Source of the DNA: Mytilisepta virgata
Lineage: Eukaryota; Mollusca; Bivalvia; Mytilida; Mytilidae
Direction: 5' to 3'
Assembly (NCBI GenBank): GCA_028015205.1
Contig: CM051514.1
Location: 44,718,150-44,782,149, forward strand
Length of the DNA stretch: 64,000 nucleotides
The translations under genes were made by a program, and so were the position numbers. Each line of letters opens with the position of its first letter. The first letter of the stretch is position 1. The notes beneath the pieces were generated by a model. That model was given only the letters and a program-made list of their open reading frames with translations, ran no database searches and was not told the origin of the DNA. Positions 37,501 through 48,629 of this stretch are shown piece after piece.

Positions 37501-40500
37501 CTGGAAATTCGACGACAAACTATTTAAATGCGGTTTCAGGAAAATTTCAAAACCGGGCCCGGAAAAGTTCTATATATATTTTGTCCATGGGACTGCATGT
37601 CAAAATTCGAAGACATGTAGTTTATTCGTTAACCAAGTACAAAAAAAAATCAAATAAATTCCTTTAAAATAAAATCCATGCTCAGTTTTCAAAGGCAAAA
37701 TGCCTTAAACTGAATCTGAAAATAATTTGAATGCCTACTGTTAAATAATTTCTACAAAATGAGTATATCGCCATGAACACATTCAAGCAAAACGTAAAAT
37801 GAACACTATATAAATTATACAACCAGGCAAATAAGGGTTTGACGAAAACGGGGGCCAAACATTGCAATTCCGCACAATACATATGGTCAACAATAAACAA
37901 GCGACAACGTGTACCTCGTACGCTCCATTTACTTGTAATTTTTCAGGTCTCCGGATGTAATGTCTGGCAATGTGAGCTTGAGACAGATTAGCTGACAAAT
38001 AGTATTGAAAATATCATGGGAGGAAAGAAAAAATACTTTGCACTGTTCATTCTGAAAATCTTATATAACCATGAATTTATTAATATTTTAACTAATTATA
38101 TTCACAACATTTAGCAAAGACTATCAATAATATTTATAATCCTAAATAAACTTTTTCAAATGTACTTGAAATGATTTTTTCATAAAGTCTCTTAAAAAGC
38201 CTTATATTTATTTTTTATTTCGGATTAATTGCAAGTAAATTTGATAATAAATCAATTAAGAAATTTTGATTTTGAATTATGATAAAACTTTAATAGAGTA
38301 CGAAAAGGTGACGATAACTGGATGCATGTATATGTATACATGTAAATGACATTAAGAAACAAGGTTCCTCGTGCAATTAGCACATAAAAGGGCCATAACT
38401 CCATAAAAGATTAAACTTGTTATCCAAAACTTTACGTAATCTGAATCTTGTGAATATGCATTCTTTTCCTTTGTTCAAACGGGTTAAACGTTTAAAAAAT
38501 CCAACTTTTGTGCATATAAATATAAATATTCATACAAAAATCAAACTTCAACAACATTTTACATCATTCAGATGTATCTTTTTTTCAAAACAAACCTCCG
38601 TTAGTTCAATAACCATATGTGAAGTGGAAAAACGGACAGGAATAAATGAGAAAGTACATCAGATAAACTTGATTTCAGTTTATTTTGCCATATTTAAAAA
38701 AAATAAATTATAGTTTTATCCATACACGTAATGATTTGGTAACAAAAATACTTTAATAATATTAGCTTAGTTTTCATACAAGTGGTCATATAACTATTCA
38801 ATGTTAGTTATAAATCCATACATGGGTGAAAGGTTTTAACATTTAGTTCCCCCAAGGCAATCATAGAAATCTTGTTATGACAGTGTCCTCTCAATTAAAA
38901 CACCCACTGAAAAGCTGCTTATTAATTTGTTTAAGGCCTGTTCAAATATCAAGCATTTGATAAATAACCCTATGAGCGTAATAAACGACCTGTTGTAATT
39001 TCATAATAAAATCTGTAACACAAGAATGTCAATATTGATATAAATATTGATTTTTATTAATTAAATAAAAATGGAATTATATAAAACATTTATATTCATA
39101 GAAAAAGCACGATATGAAATATTGCTCTGTGCATAATAAGCAGACAAAGCGTATAATGTGTGCAGAATTTACATGTATCAAATAGTAAGAAAATTACAAC
39201 TATATACATGTACATGTAAAGCATTTTCAATAAACGCAGAAAAATAGTGAAATAAAAACAATTTTCATTTTTGTTCGTTTTAGAATGTTGATTACAAGTT
39301 ATTTAGGGTTAAGTTGTAGGCCAAATATTGACGGATGTTGTACATCCTTGATTGATATTCCGTGTGATCTAGATCTGCATAGCCATTTTTGTTAACCCTG
39401 AAGTGACCTGGTTAAAAGTAGAATTACTATGCAATAAAAGAATACATACCATCACTAACAACATAGGAAGGTTCCCGGCATAATATTTCTTTGTAACCTT
39501 CTCTGAATGAGGGACTACGCCATGCATATATAATGGGATTACAGGCTGAGTTCATGTAACCAAAACAGTACGCCTAAAATTATAAAATTATAAAAAAATT
39601 ACCAGAAAAAAATCCACAAATGGAAGCCAAAATATAAAACATTTCATAGAATACGTATGGATTTACTGTAATGTAAAATAGTTGTTCATTGTTGACGAAA
39701 TTTTTATTTTTAAGATGCTCGTTAATAAGGGTTTTTTTTTTATCTGCGATTGTGCATGTATTTTTCACTGTATTGCAGTATTACATATATATGGTGTATA
39801 TTACAAAACACTGTACATTGTATGTCAGGGCTTTTCTTCAGCCCATTCTGGGCCGAAATTCGGCCTCATTCTGAATGCAAAAAGTTATTTCCCCCCAAAT
39901 CTCAGTCTAAAATTCTCAATTTGATATTTAAATTCTGAACGGGTGTTCATCTACATGTAACGATCTCGACTTGCACAATGGGCAGTAAAAGCACGTTTAT
40001 TGTGGAATTTTTGCCATGTTCCGAAATGAATAGGGTATGATCCGCAGAAGCGACCGTAGTCAATCCGGCCTCAGTCTCAGTATTACTTTGTTTTACAAAC
40101 AACGGGGCAAAATATTGAAGGAGCTAGAGCGCATTGTTTTGCGACAGATAATGTCCTTGCCAACTGCTTCCGTAGAGTACACAAACTAACAGAATATGGC
40201 CTGATTATCCCGGCTTCAGTTTAATGAATGACCTGTGCACCTGATTGAGGAGCTCCCTTACTCATCACAAGTTGGATTCATTAATGAGAGCTTGGAAAAA
40301 AACTGACTTCAAAACAGTTCATGGAAATTATGAAGGACTTTGCACAAAAGACAAAATAGAAACTGGAATTATAGATTCAATCTATTGAAATATTCAAAAC
40401 AATTACGATAAAATGCATGTTAATAAAATTCATAATTTAAGTATGTGGCAACAAAAAATTCCAAATCCTTTATATCTGGACCAAACAGTATCTACATAAC

Positions 40501-42068
40501 AAGGTAAACGACCGATGTTCAGTTATTGGATAAGAGAAACAAGCCAGCGCAATTTTGTAACATAGTACAGGAAAAAAAAGCAACCGATGTTGTGCTTTTT
40601 ACTCAGGCCAATGTGAAGGAAGGTACAATTTATAAGGTGAATCAATTTATCACTTATGTCTATATCGACACCTTCAAAGTTCTTCAACATACATGTACGT
40701 CCATTTTTCTTAAAACAATATTATGGTTGGAATTTATAGCAGAAAAGTAGACCTTCTTTCGTCACTTTCAAAACAAGTGTAAACATGCAGAGTTTAGATT
40801 TTAAGATTACAAAATGCATTTGAAAGTCCTGTCCAAGCGTCAGCGAGTGAAACATTCGGTAAGTCAGAAAGTGCATTGTCATGATTGTTGTACTACTGGT
40901 TCTTCAAGCTTGGTTTGTATTCTAAGGTGTTTAATTAGAAACTGTTCAAAAGGTGCAAGTTCGAATTCAATTAACTGACTGCTGTTGGCTTAATGTACAG
41001 TAGTAATTATTACAGACAGAATAATTATATTCAAATATGTAAAACTTTTTTATGACTGTACTAGCTATAGCCCTTTTCAGAAACTAATTTCAGCAAGGGA
41101 AATAACTTGCTTCAAATTATAATGTTAGAGTCAGAATCGTGATACCGGAAATGAGTTTCTGAAAATGGCTATAGGCAGTATGTACTTACTATTGCATTAG
41201 CATATCCAGGTATCTTGGATTTGTCTCTCTGAAACGTCACGTAATTGGAGTAAACACAGTATGGGATCCAACATACTACGAAGCAGGATAGGACAATAAA
41301 TAAAGTAATGGTCACCCTCCTCTGCTGGTTATAAATTTGACTACGGTCAAGTGCTGTGTTTTCGTCTAATCTTTGCATGTGTTGTTTAATTTCTCCAAAC
41401 ATTCGTATATAACAGCCAATCATTAAAGCAAGTGGTAAAAATATATTGGACGTTTGAATGATAAAATGAAAAATAAGTGATTTAGTAGTAAAATCCGGAT
41501 ACTTTGGCCCGCACTGCATTGTTTTTGGTTTAAATTTTGAAGTGCTTAAAATAAACGTAGTCAGAGATGCACAAATGATAGCCCATCCCCATGCTGCACC
41601 AATCATAATGAGAATTTTACACTTTGTCAATTGTGTGAGCGGGCGAGTGATTGATAAAAACTTATGTATACTTATATACATTAACGTTTGTATAGATGTC
41701 ATAAAAAATACTGCGTTACAAAAACTGTCAATAAAACACATAACATCACCAAATATCCAATCTTTTGCAATGAGTGTTGTCAACGAAAATGGCGCCAATA
41801 AAACTCCAACTAGGAAGTCCGCGATTGCTAAATTCACCAAAAACATGTTTGTTCGAGTCCTCATGCCACGATGGCGAATTACTACTGCTATTACCATCAG
41901 ATTTCCAAAAATTGCAAATATCATCGATATTGATAGCCATGTTCCGAAAAATGCTCTTTCATACAGGGTAAAATCTTCTGAAGACGAATTTCTTAATTCT
42001 GTGGAATTGTCCTTCACATGAGAATATAACGTCTCACCAATTGTGGTATTATTGAGAGACAGTGCCAT
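24546..42068 (-). CDS. Class A GPCR with long Ser-rich tail (3 coding exons)
   Basis: This is a seven-transmembrane rhodopsin-like receptor, expected in the plasma membrane and acting through heterotrimeric G proteins. Joining 42068-41190, 39573-39450 and 25540-24546 gives 665 residues. All three join points have GT-AG splice sites and matching phases (0 and 1). Family landmarks are N56 (1.50), D84 (2.50), C111 and C186 (extracellular disulfide pair), W160 (4.50), P212 (5.50), Y220 (5.58), CWIP 266-269 (6.47-6.50) and NPIIY 305-309 (7.49-7.53). Oddities are HKF 135-137 instead of DRY, and N118 at 3.32 where amine receptors have Asp. N-glycosylation sequons lie at N6, N7, N21 and N27. The ligand is unknown. 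A bioamine role is not supported by residue 118. Joining of exon 3 over a 13.9-kb intron is the least certain part. Confidence 0.9.
26650..26800 (-). mobile_element. tRNA-related SINE, family 2, truncated copy
   Basis: GGAGTTTAACGCCGTTTTCAG, TTTTTATTGGTGGAGGAAGCC, ACCACCGACCTTCGGTAGG and GGAGTCGAACACACCCCG match 32259 and 50939 in order. The tRNA-like head is missing, since the copy stops after ACCCCGAAAAC. Confidence 0.75.
27409..27486. mobile_element. Truncated copy of the intron 1 MITE
   Basis: GGGAAATAACTTGCTTCAAATTATAAT, GTCAGAATCGTGATA, GGAAAT and a final GGGCTAT repeat the core and right side of 41065-41174. The left inverted terminus is absent. Confidence 0.7.
31000..31490. repeat. 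Degenerate tandem repeat in intron 2
   Basis: Units share AGGCAGACATA, TATCACCATAA(A/G)AAT, AAAGA(T/C)CA(C/T)GA and GAAACTGCAATGAAT. They recur at spacings of about 75-100 bases and are substantially diverged. Confidence 0.55.
31977..32060. repeat. 39-bp tandem repeat, about 2 copies
   Basis: AAGACAGTAGATTCTGAAG...CAGTTTCTGACTTT is followed by AAGACAGTCGATTTTGAAA...CAGTTTCAGACTTT, and then AAGACATTAGATTATGAAG. A further relic, GCAGATTCTGAAGTACAG, lies at about 31934. Confidence 0.8.
32259..32470 (-). mobile_element. tRNA-related SINE, family 2, full head
   Basis: The minus strand starts with a tRNA-like head. GTGGTCTAGTAGTTCG is a box A-like element, and GAGTTCGAATCTC at 32402-32390 is a good box B. 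The body ends in GGCGTAAAACCCC. Copies at 50939 and 26650 share the body. It lacks the TTTTATTGGTGG block found in the other copies (small deletion). Confidence 0.8.
32937..33028. mobile_element. Foldback element, family D
   Basis: TTTTCAATATCGGTCCTGGTATCA and CTCGAGA on the left mirror TCTCGGG and TGATACCAGGGCTGATATGGAAA on the right. The centre is AGCTCCCGGACCGGATATGGGAG. It has no coding content. Confidence 0.75.
35653..35830. mobile_element. Short TIR element, possibly pogo/Tigger-like MITE
   Basis: The left end TACAGTCAACTCTCGTAATGTCGAA and the right end TTCGAGATAACGAGATTCAACTGTA are inverted repeats flanked by TA. Inside, TTCGAG(A/T) motifs recur. A CAGT(C/T)(A/G)A-TCTCG-TAA terminus with TA target is typical of pogo-like Tc1/mariner MITEs. 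It has no transposase. The open frame at 35751-35933 is explained by this element. Confidence 0.7.
39450..39573 (-). CDS. Receptor coding exon 2: TM7 and helix 8
   Basis: The exon has 124 bases between acceptor AATTTTAG (AG at 39575-39574) and donor GGTATGT (starts 39449). Continuing in phase 0 from exon 1 it reads AYCFGYMNSACNPIIYAW, then RSPSFREGYKEILCRE. This is TM7 with NPxxY (305-309), helix 8 and a possible palmitoylated Cys at 325. It is too short to show as a long ORF but is unmistakable. It ends with one base of the next codon (phase 1). Confidence 0.93.
39574..41189 (-). other. Receptor intron 1 (1,616 bp)
   Basis: Donor GTAAGTACATAC at 41189-41178, acceptor ending TTTTAG at 39574, phase 0. 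It separates TM6/ECL3 from TM7. It holds a complete MITE at 41065-41174, immediately next to the donor. An open frame at 40526-40750 inside it shows no known motif. Confidence 0.88.
41065..41174. mobile_element. 110-bp MITE with 27-bp inverted ends
   Basis: The left end CTATAGCCCTTTTCAGAAAC and the reverse complement of the right end CTATAGCCATTTTCAGAAAC match over about 27 bases with two differences. The core (GGGAAATAACTTGCTTCAAA and following) recurs at 27409-27486. There is no clear target duplication. In gene orientation it begins 15 bases after the intron 1 donor. Confidence 0.85.
41190..42068 (-). CDS. Receptor coding exon 1: N-terminus through TM6
   Basis: ATG at 42068-42066 opens 293 codons ending ...GYANAI before the donor GTAAGT. 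The N-terminal 40 residues are polar with four sequons and no signal peptide, usual for class A. Predicted membrane segments lie at about 41-64, 75-98, 108-133, 152-173, 197-222 and 252-276. Intracellular loop 3 is short (about 224-251), unlike most amine receptors. The start is chosen because upstream bases lack an in-frame ATG before AT-rich text. Opposite-strand open frames here are shadows. Confidence 0.93.
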
Positions 42069-42092
42069 TTTAAATTCTCAACAAACGATTGT
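42069..42092 (-). other. Probable 5' UTR part of coding exon 1
   Basis: A T-rich run (TTTTTTTTATATTTTTATG) followed by TGAAAG at 42098-42093 could be the acceptor joining the upstream exon at 46794-46744. The 24 bases to the ATG contain no other ATG. The weak -3 position makes the exact acceptor uncertain. Confidence 0.4.
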
Positions 42093-43061
42093 CTTTCACA
42101 TAAAAATATAAAAAAAATTATATTTTTAACACTATCTCTTAACTATTTCTACAACCAACTTTATTTTGTTATCTATTCCGCCGATTAGTGCAACTGTATT
42201 AAATCACATTATTGCTGATAATTATATGCGTAACCCATTTATACAAGTCTGTAATTTTTCCAATAATTATTCTTGTTATCCACTATATAAAATATTTCCT
42301 GTAGACAATATAGTTCACACTTCATGTTTTCCTATCAAACTTTATATAAGCCGAACCAACATTAGTATTATTTATGCCAACCAGTCACAGAGGTCTCTGT
42401 TTATTGAATGAAGCCGATCAGCTGTGTGTTTTAATTAAGGCGGTTTTCACAAAGCCTCTGAAAAACAGAAGGAATAACGTTTTAGTATAGACTCGACAAA
42501 TTTAAATAGGGATAATGCTGTCATTGGTCTATTTGGGAAATTAATGAGTTTGTACACTTAACAGCAATGATAGTTAAAGAACTATTGCACGAGTCAGTTA
42601 CTGACAGAGGTAACCCCGAGTTCAATATATCTATTATTGATGATTCCTTTTCATATGTTTAATTATCGTTCATTCAAATCCACACAGACGCAATAATAAT
42701 GTACACATTGCCGGTAATTACAATCAAATTAACAGGGGCGATTTCCGAGCGCAATCGATTGTTCATTTGTATTTCAATATTTGTTTATATGGAAAATAAG
42801 TTAAATACTTCACAATGATCATGCTACGAATACGTGGTAAGAAACAATAGACCATAATATACTTCATTTGTGTTCAGCTTGCCATTTGTACATACAAACT
42901 TATGTTCGTGTACTTTTGAGCGTAAGGATAACTGACATTCTAAAGCGTTGATCACGATTGTTTCGGATGTATGATGCATGAATTATTGTTCAAAGTCCAG
43001 TGGAAACCAGTAGGATCATATCAAGTGATATGATATGAACATGATCCCTGCTTTGTACCTA

Positions 43062-43316
43062 ACCGACACACGGAGTCGAATTTTTAACGTGCTAGTTCAC
43101 GATGTAACTGTCCACAGGAAGACAGATCACCCCACTCGTACACATTATACTGACTCCGGGCCGACCAGTCCTTTGTTTTTTTCTCCTAGATACAGCGTGC
43201 TTGGTGGATAACCAGCAAATACCAATTTTAATTTCTTTGGTTTGACCCAGCTGCGGATCGAACCCGCGACCTTCCGCGCTCGAGACGAGTACGCTACCAC
43301 GAGACCAACGAGGCGG
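43062..43316 (-). mobile_element. tRNA-derived SINE, family 1, copy 2
   Basis: The minus-strand head carries box A-like GGTAGCGTACTCG at 43298-43286 and box B GGGTTCGATCC at 43265-43255. The body follows copy 18391-18640, including TCGGCCCGGAGTCAG and the CACGTTAAAAATTCGACTCCG end. A minus-strand open frame at 43145-43375 is an artefact of the SINE. Confidence 0.85.
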
Positions 43317-43492
43317 TTCGATTGTTTCGTATAAAGGTTAATTAAGAATCGAGAGGTTTTTGTTATGTCTTCCAAATTATATATCCAATGCTCCAGTGTC
43401 TTTCACTGAATAATTTGGCTAATTTCAATGACAGCACGAAGGGCCATACATGTACTTTCCTCCTTAGATTAACCTTTAGTTTACATATTTAG

Positions 43493-44030
43493 TGGTATTT
43501 TATCTCACTTGATATACATTAAGTTATCTTTTCTCACTACTCTTGATATTTTATCTCACTCGGAATACACTCCGGTATATTATCTCACTAATCGGGCATG
43601 TACTATCACTTGACATACACTGCGATATGTTATTTCACTACTCTGGTATGTTATCTCACCTGGCATACACTCCGGTATCTTATCTCAGTCGATATACACT
43701 CCGTAAACCCACTTGACATTCATTTTGTTTTTGTTATCTCACTTCTCTGATACAGTCTCTCATTTGGCATACACTCCGGTGTGTTATCTCGCTAATCGGG
43801 CATGGTATATCACTCGAAATGCACTGCGATATGTTATTTCACTACTCTGATATGTTATCTCACTTGACGTACACTCTGTTATGTTATCTCGCTTGACGTA
43901 CACTCTGTTATCTCATGACTCTGGTATGTTCTCTCACCTGACATATATTCCCGTGTGTATTCCCACTTGACATACGCTCCAGTATGATCACTAATATGTT
44001 AAGTGATCTCAATGACATACTAGTATCCTT
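43493..44030. repeat. Degenerate short tandem array, unit about 30 bp
   Basis: Variants of TTATCTCACTTGACATACACTCCGGTATG repeat over about 500 bases. The units TATCTCACT, GACATACACT and CTCCGGTAT recur with substitutions and small indels. Non-coding. Confidence 0.8.
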
Positions 44031-44032
44031 CG

Positions 44033-44112
44033 TAATGTTATATCGACATAGCGTATACATCCATTTATTTATTAATGTTATATCGACATAGCGTATACAT
44101 CCATTTATTTAT
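44033..44112. repeat. Perfect 40-bp direct repeat, two copies
   Basis: TAATGTTATATCGACATAGC and the following GTATACATCCATTTATTTAT occur twice head to tail. The copies are identical as far as I can see. Confidence 0.9.
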
Positions 44113-44857
44113 TAAGTATATAAAATAATAAAATGCCCAGCAACTTTCTAGATGAAGAACAACAATAAAAACGCTGATACACGCAGTTGCTGTATTATAT
44201 GAATTAGTTTCCAATCCCCAACAAACCCTTTTTTGTTTTTCTAATTTTGAAAATGGTAGCTTTAGAGATACTTTCAGATTCCTGGTAGAAATATTAATAA
44301 AAGAATTTCATTGTTGCTCGCATGAATTTTACATTCCACTATTATTAAATCCGATATTTACCCATGGCCATTAACCTTAATATTCCGGTTATTTTTCATC
44401 ACATAAAATTAAGATTTCACATACCTCATCATTCAGTATTCCATATAGACTAATTTCCGCATGTATGATATGGTTTCCGGGAAATTATATATATATATAT
44501 TAATTATATTTTACATCACATGAATCATGATTTTAAAATTTTAAAAGCAATCGGATATAACTATATAATTGAATATGATTATAATATATGATTTCAACAT
44601 TCGATGAAACAAAAGAGATCAACATTTTATAAAAATGTACAGGGACCTTACTGTTCATTGTTATATAATTATCTATAGAGAAGGAAATTATCTTGGATTT
44701 TCGAGCCGAGATTCTGGGAATTACCATGAGACATTTCCCCTTTCTTGCTTCAAATATTTGACGTAGGCAATATTCTACATACTTAATTCTGCAATGTTTG
44801 TCTGAAACAGGCATTTCCTCTTTGATCTTGACTTTTTCATATAACCCCTTGAACCCG

Positions 44858-44874
44858 CCCCCCCCCCCCCCCCC
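44858..44874 (+). repeat. Poly-C tract
   Basis: About 17 consecutive C bases, with a similar C-run followed by (AC)5 at 45694-45720. Simple sequence prone to length errors. Confidence 0.85.
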
Positions 44875-44899
44875 TTTTCCACAAAAAATAAATAATATA

Positions 44900-45690
44900 A
44901 ATAATTAAATAAAAATACCAAATATCTGTTCACTTAACTTCCTTATTACCTCATGTATGAATTGAATGAATCTATATTAAACTTTGTTGTTAGTAATGTA
45001 AAACATAAAACCACACAATTATCACTAGATTTTTTACATTTTGCAGGTTTTGGTATCACCTGACAAATTATTTAAATAAACATTAAAGTTATACAATTCG
45101 GTATTTGATACCATGCAGCACACATACAACCATGTTACCTCTCTGATTCTTCTTAAAAGTCACGACTATGTAGTATTTAAACAAAACATTTCTATCTTTT
45201 GTGGAATGCACATCTAAGTGAAAAACAAATAGTTTGATGTAAACACAAACTTCCTCCGAACGTAGTTATCTACTTGAATGGACTTTTACACAGGAAACTA
45301 TATTATATGAGGATATGATCATGAATGTTTTGTTTCTATACCATAATTACAATTAAAACAATTTAATATATGTTAAGTATACATATATACATGTGTACAT
45401 CATATAGGAATATAGTATTCGTCGGTTTGTATGAAAATGATTCCTTCCCGGGATGGGGAGGTGGCGTGATATTTTATAGATAGATGAGGGGTCTGTTGTG
45501 GCCTAGTCTTTAGAATAAACTAACAAATTTTAAACTGAAATAGTCAACATTTCAAATATCACCAACCTAATCTCTACCATGGAGGTGTTTTTGCCGTGTT
45601 TCAAAGCGAGGCAACATCCCATTAAAAGGCAAATGTACATATATTATAATATATGCAATATTCCTAAAGGTTGGCCAACAACTTTTCCCC
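44900..45690. other. Gene-free interval
   Basis: AT-rich text. No open frame of note, RNA gene or repeat copy was recognised. Confidence 0.4.
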
Positions 45691-45739
45691 CTACCCCCCC
45701 CCCCCCCCCCACACACACACTGATAAAAAAGTTCAACAA

Positions 45740-46416
45740 CTGACCAGAACCATAAATAAATTATAAAACTAGAAATTGTGTCCCGCCTAAAATGTAGGCC
45801 ATCGTGTATGAATGCTCAGTACTATCCAAGGCACATCCACTCATGAAGTTTCGTTGATACACTATGCTTAGTTCCAACGAAATGAGCCTAAACGTAAAAA
45901 TTAACCAGAGTCGCTCAAGCGTAAAATATAGGTCATAATGCCCCAATTATTGTATGACTGCTCATTATTACCCAAGGCACATCCACTGATGAAGTTTGAT
46001 TTATACACTATGCTTAGTTCCAAAGAAATGAACATAAACGCAAAACTTAACCAGAGTAGCTCAAACATTAAACGTAGGTCATAATGACCCAATTAGTGTA
46101 TGACTGCTCATAACTACACAAGGTTATACACTGGTGAAGTTTCATTGATACATTATGCTTACATGTAGTTCCAAAAAAATGAACCTAAACGCAAAACTTG
46201 ACCAGTCACTAAGCATAAAATGTAGGCCATAGTGACCCAATTATTGTATGCCTGCTCATTACTACCCAAGGCATATCCATTGATGAGGTTTCATTGATAC
46301 ACTAGGCTAAGCTCCAAAGAAATTAATCTAAACGCAAAACTTAACCACATAGTTCGGACGTACGTACGGACAACGGTAACTATATGTGCTATCCCATTGG
46401 AGGGCGGGCATAAAAA
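45740..46416 (-). mobile_element. Element with T5A terminus and 146-bp repeats
   Basis: Units marked by TAGG(T/C)CAT recur at 45795, 45929, 46075 and 46223 (periods 134, 146 and 148). Each contains CCCAATTA-TGTATG, TGCTCAT, CAAGG, ATGAAGTTT, ACACTATGCTTAGTTCCAA and ACTTAACCA. The right end carries CGGACGTACGTACGGACAACGG, a hairpin-prone GGGCGGGC/GCTATCCC, and the terminus TAAAAA at 46411-46416. On the minus strand this reads TTTTTATGCCCGCCC, like the start of the element at 20296. Open frames at 45761-46092 are repeat artefacts. Confidence 0.7.
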
Positions 46417-46743
46417 TAGTACTTATTAAAATAACTGAAAAGCTTTTCCCCTCTGACAGAACAGGCACATTAAGTTACTCCTTAATTTTCACAATAGCTT
46501 TGTAAGTGTAAATCTAAAGTATCAATCACGGCGGGGATAAACATGTTCCTGACTGCTCAACATTTTCACTAAAGTCTTTACCAGTTTAGTCCACATATCA
46601 AACATTTACAGCATGTTGAACAAAATGTCATACATGTACATGTATTTGTGATTTTTTTTATGTACAAATATAATACCAACATGCGTGTAATCAAACAAAA
46701 CGAAACGCGATTCAATTATAAAAAAAAATATTTCAATACTCAC

Positions 46744-46794
46744 CTTGTGTTACCGAGACAGTAGCCAGACTTTGTAATCTACACACTCACATAT
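46744..46794 (-). other. Probable 5' UTR exon of the receptor gene
   Basis: A 51-base exon candidate on the minus strand. The acceptor side has a branch-like TGCTAAT and a pyrimidine tract ending TTTCACCCTAG (AG at 46796-46795). The donor is AAG followed by GTGAGT at 46743-46738. Both are near consensus. The sequence has no long frame in any phase, so it fits untranslated leader. It contains ATGTGA, a start codon directly followed by a stop. It lies 4.7 kb upstream of coding exon 1, with nothing else to attach to. Confidence 0.55.
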
Positions 46795-46799
46795 CTAGG

Positions 46800-48620
46800 G
46801 TGAAATAAAACATATAAATTAGCATTCAAACTTTTGGCATCTGAATTCTAAAAAACCATGAATTTGCTAAATCAAAATGAAATCTAGCCTTCAGGAGTAA
46901 ATACAGCTAGATTTTAATTGGCATGAACATCAACAAATATTGAAAGAGTACCTGCTAATATCATCTCCACAGAACTCCCCTGGCTGCTTCATTTAACGGC
47001 GATAGTTAAACAATTACGTAAACGGTTTTAACATCTGTAATATCACAGGAGACAGTATGCACACTAAGGGGCCATCAATAGGCAGTAACTAAGAACCAGA
47101 CAACGTAAAGTGAATAGGGCTATAAGTATATTAGATGATGAAAGGGAAACATCGAACAGAACTATGTCCATGGAATTCTAATTTCGCATTTATACTGTTT
47201 ATGACAGAGCGATATTTTACACTTTTTCTGTAAATATGCCAAACGTTTGATTAATTACAAAATAGCACATTACCGTCTATATATACGCCAACTGTCGATA
47301 CTTTATTTTCAGTAATTTTATTTGTGGATTTGTTCAGTTAATCTCTGCCTCGTCAATAATCGTTGTCAAGATGACTTTAAAAACTACCTAAAGGAGAAAG
47401 GATGAATCTCCTACAAGATGGGAGTGAAGAGTAATTGAGATTTATATCTATATAAATGCAATACATTTAGTAACAATGCGTTCAAAAGCACCTTAGTTAG
47501 CGGTCCCCCTTAGATGAATTTTCAGAAATTCTTGCATAGAAAAATGTCTGTTATAAAATTGTATATATAACTTTTCGAAAAACAGCGGCATTCTGTCATG
47601 CTAAGCTCTGTCCTTAAATTGTTTTGATTTGCTGGGTTATTTCGACATTTGTACATTATATGTAAAAGTACGTGTCTACATCATTTTGAAGCACCGTACA
47701 TTTTTAAAACAGAGTAGGAAAAAGTACATCGGATGCCTAAAGGTGTTTTCTCACAACAATTAACTTTAAATCAATCCTTCCGGCTTAAATATATATACAT
47801 ATAATTAAACTCAACATAATCTGTCGATTTTGGTACCGTTAAAATTTTTTCTTGTCACACAATTTTTTAGTAAGCATCAGTCTACATCTAATCTTGTCCT
47901 AACAGCTTGGTCAAATATTTGTAGGACATGACTTTATAATATCGACTTTTTCGCTTGTAGCAACGAAATTGCAGAGAGAAACCAAAAAGAAGAGGGAAAA
48001 TGAAAATATGGTTAAAACATCCCATTCGACTGAATTGGGGTTACGTCCAGTCCAATTTTAGCGCGTCCAGGACGCGTGTACGCGCCTTAGCGAAATTTTT
48101 TTTGGCGATTTTGAAATTTCAAGTGACGAATTGCATACGGAAAACATTCGCCACTTTCAAGAATCATTCGTCAATGGCGAAAGTGACGAGCGCTAGCTAA
48201 ATCTCTGGGGGTAGACATGTTATCCTATACTGAAGGTTTCGTTTCGTGCAAAGTAAATCGAAATATAATGAATAAAATGCAATTTATAAAATGTGATTAT
48301 TTGTTATTGTCATCAGAAAGTTTACTTAAAAGTACTTACTTTAAAATTTAACATTTAAGATTTTTTTTTTTTTTTTTGGGAGGGGGGGGGGGGGATTTTC
48401 GATTGCTTTAAAAACAATACACAGATATTCTCATATTTCTGTTTCTAACAGGTAAAAAATATTCTAATAATACGTCCGGCATATCGTGAAATGATATAAT
48501 ACCCGATATATCCACCTCTAGTACATGCGTATAAAGGCTTTTATATAAACGCGAATTGTGTGGACTTTAACAAAAAACAATTTCTTTTTCACACGAAATT
48601 AAAAATTACATAATTTAATT
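46800..48620. other. Gene-free interval
   Basis: AT-rich, with a T17-G run at 48361-48394. A GC-richer patch at 48031-48200 (GCGCGTCCAGGACGCGTGTACGCGCC and CGCCATTGACGA-type text on the minus strand) with a 66-codon open frame looks like repeat text and not a gene. Confidence 0.4.
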
Positions 48621-48629
48621 GAATTACAT

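Larger units (their letters stand above)
25541..39449 (-). other. Receptor intron 2 (13,909 bp)
   Basis: Donor GGTATGT at 39450-39444 and acceptor TTTCAG at 25546-25541, phase 1. The intron is AT-rich and contains SINE family 2 copies (26650, 32259), a truncated MITE (27409), degenerate tandem repeats (31000-31490, 31977-32060), a foldback (32937) and a pogo-like MITE (35653). An additional small coding exon inside it cannot be excluded. No other ORF with known motifs is present. Confidence 0.75.

Noticed and set aside
38417..38713. 98-codon plus-strand open frame in intron 2
   Set aside because: AT-driven Lys/Asn/Ile/Phe composition with no motif or splice support.
41542..42021. 159-codon plus-strand open frame
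   Set aside because: It lies antisense to receptor exon 1, where the minus frame has unmistakable GPCR motifs. The plus frame has none.
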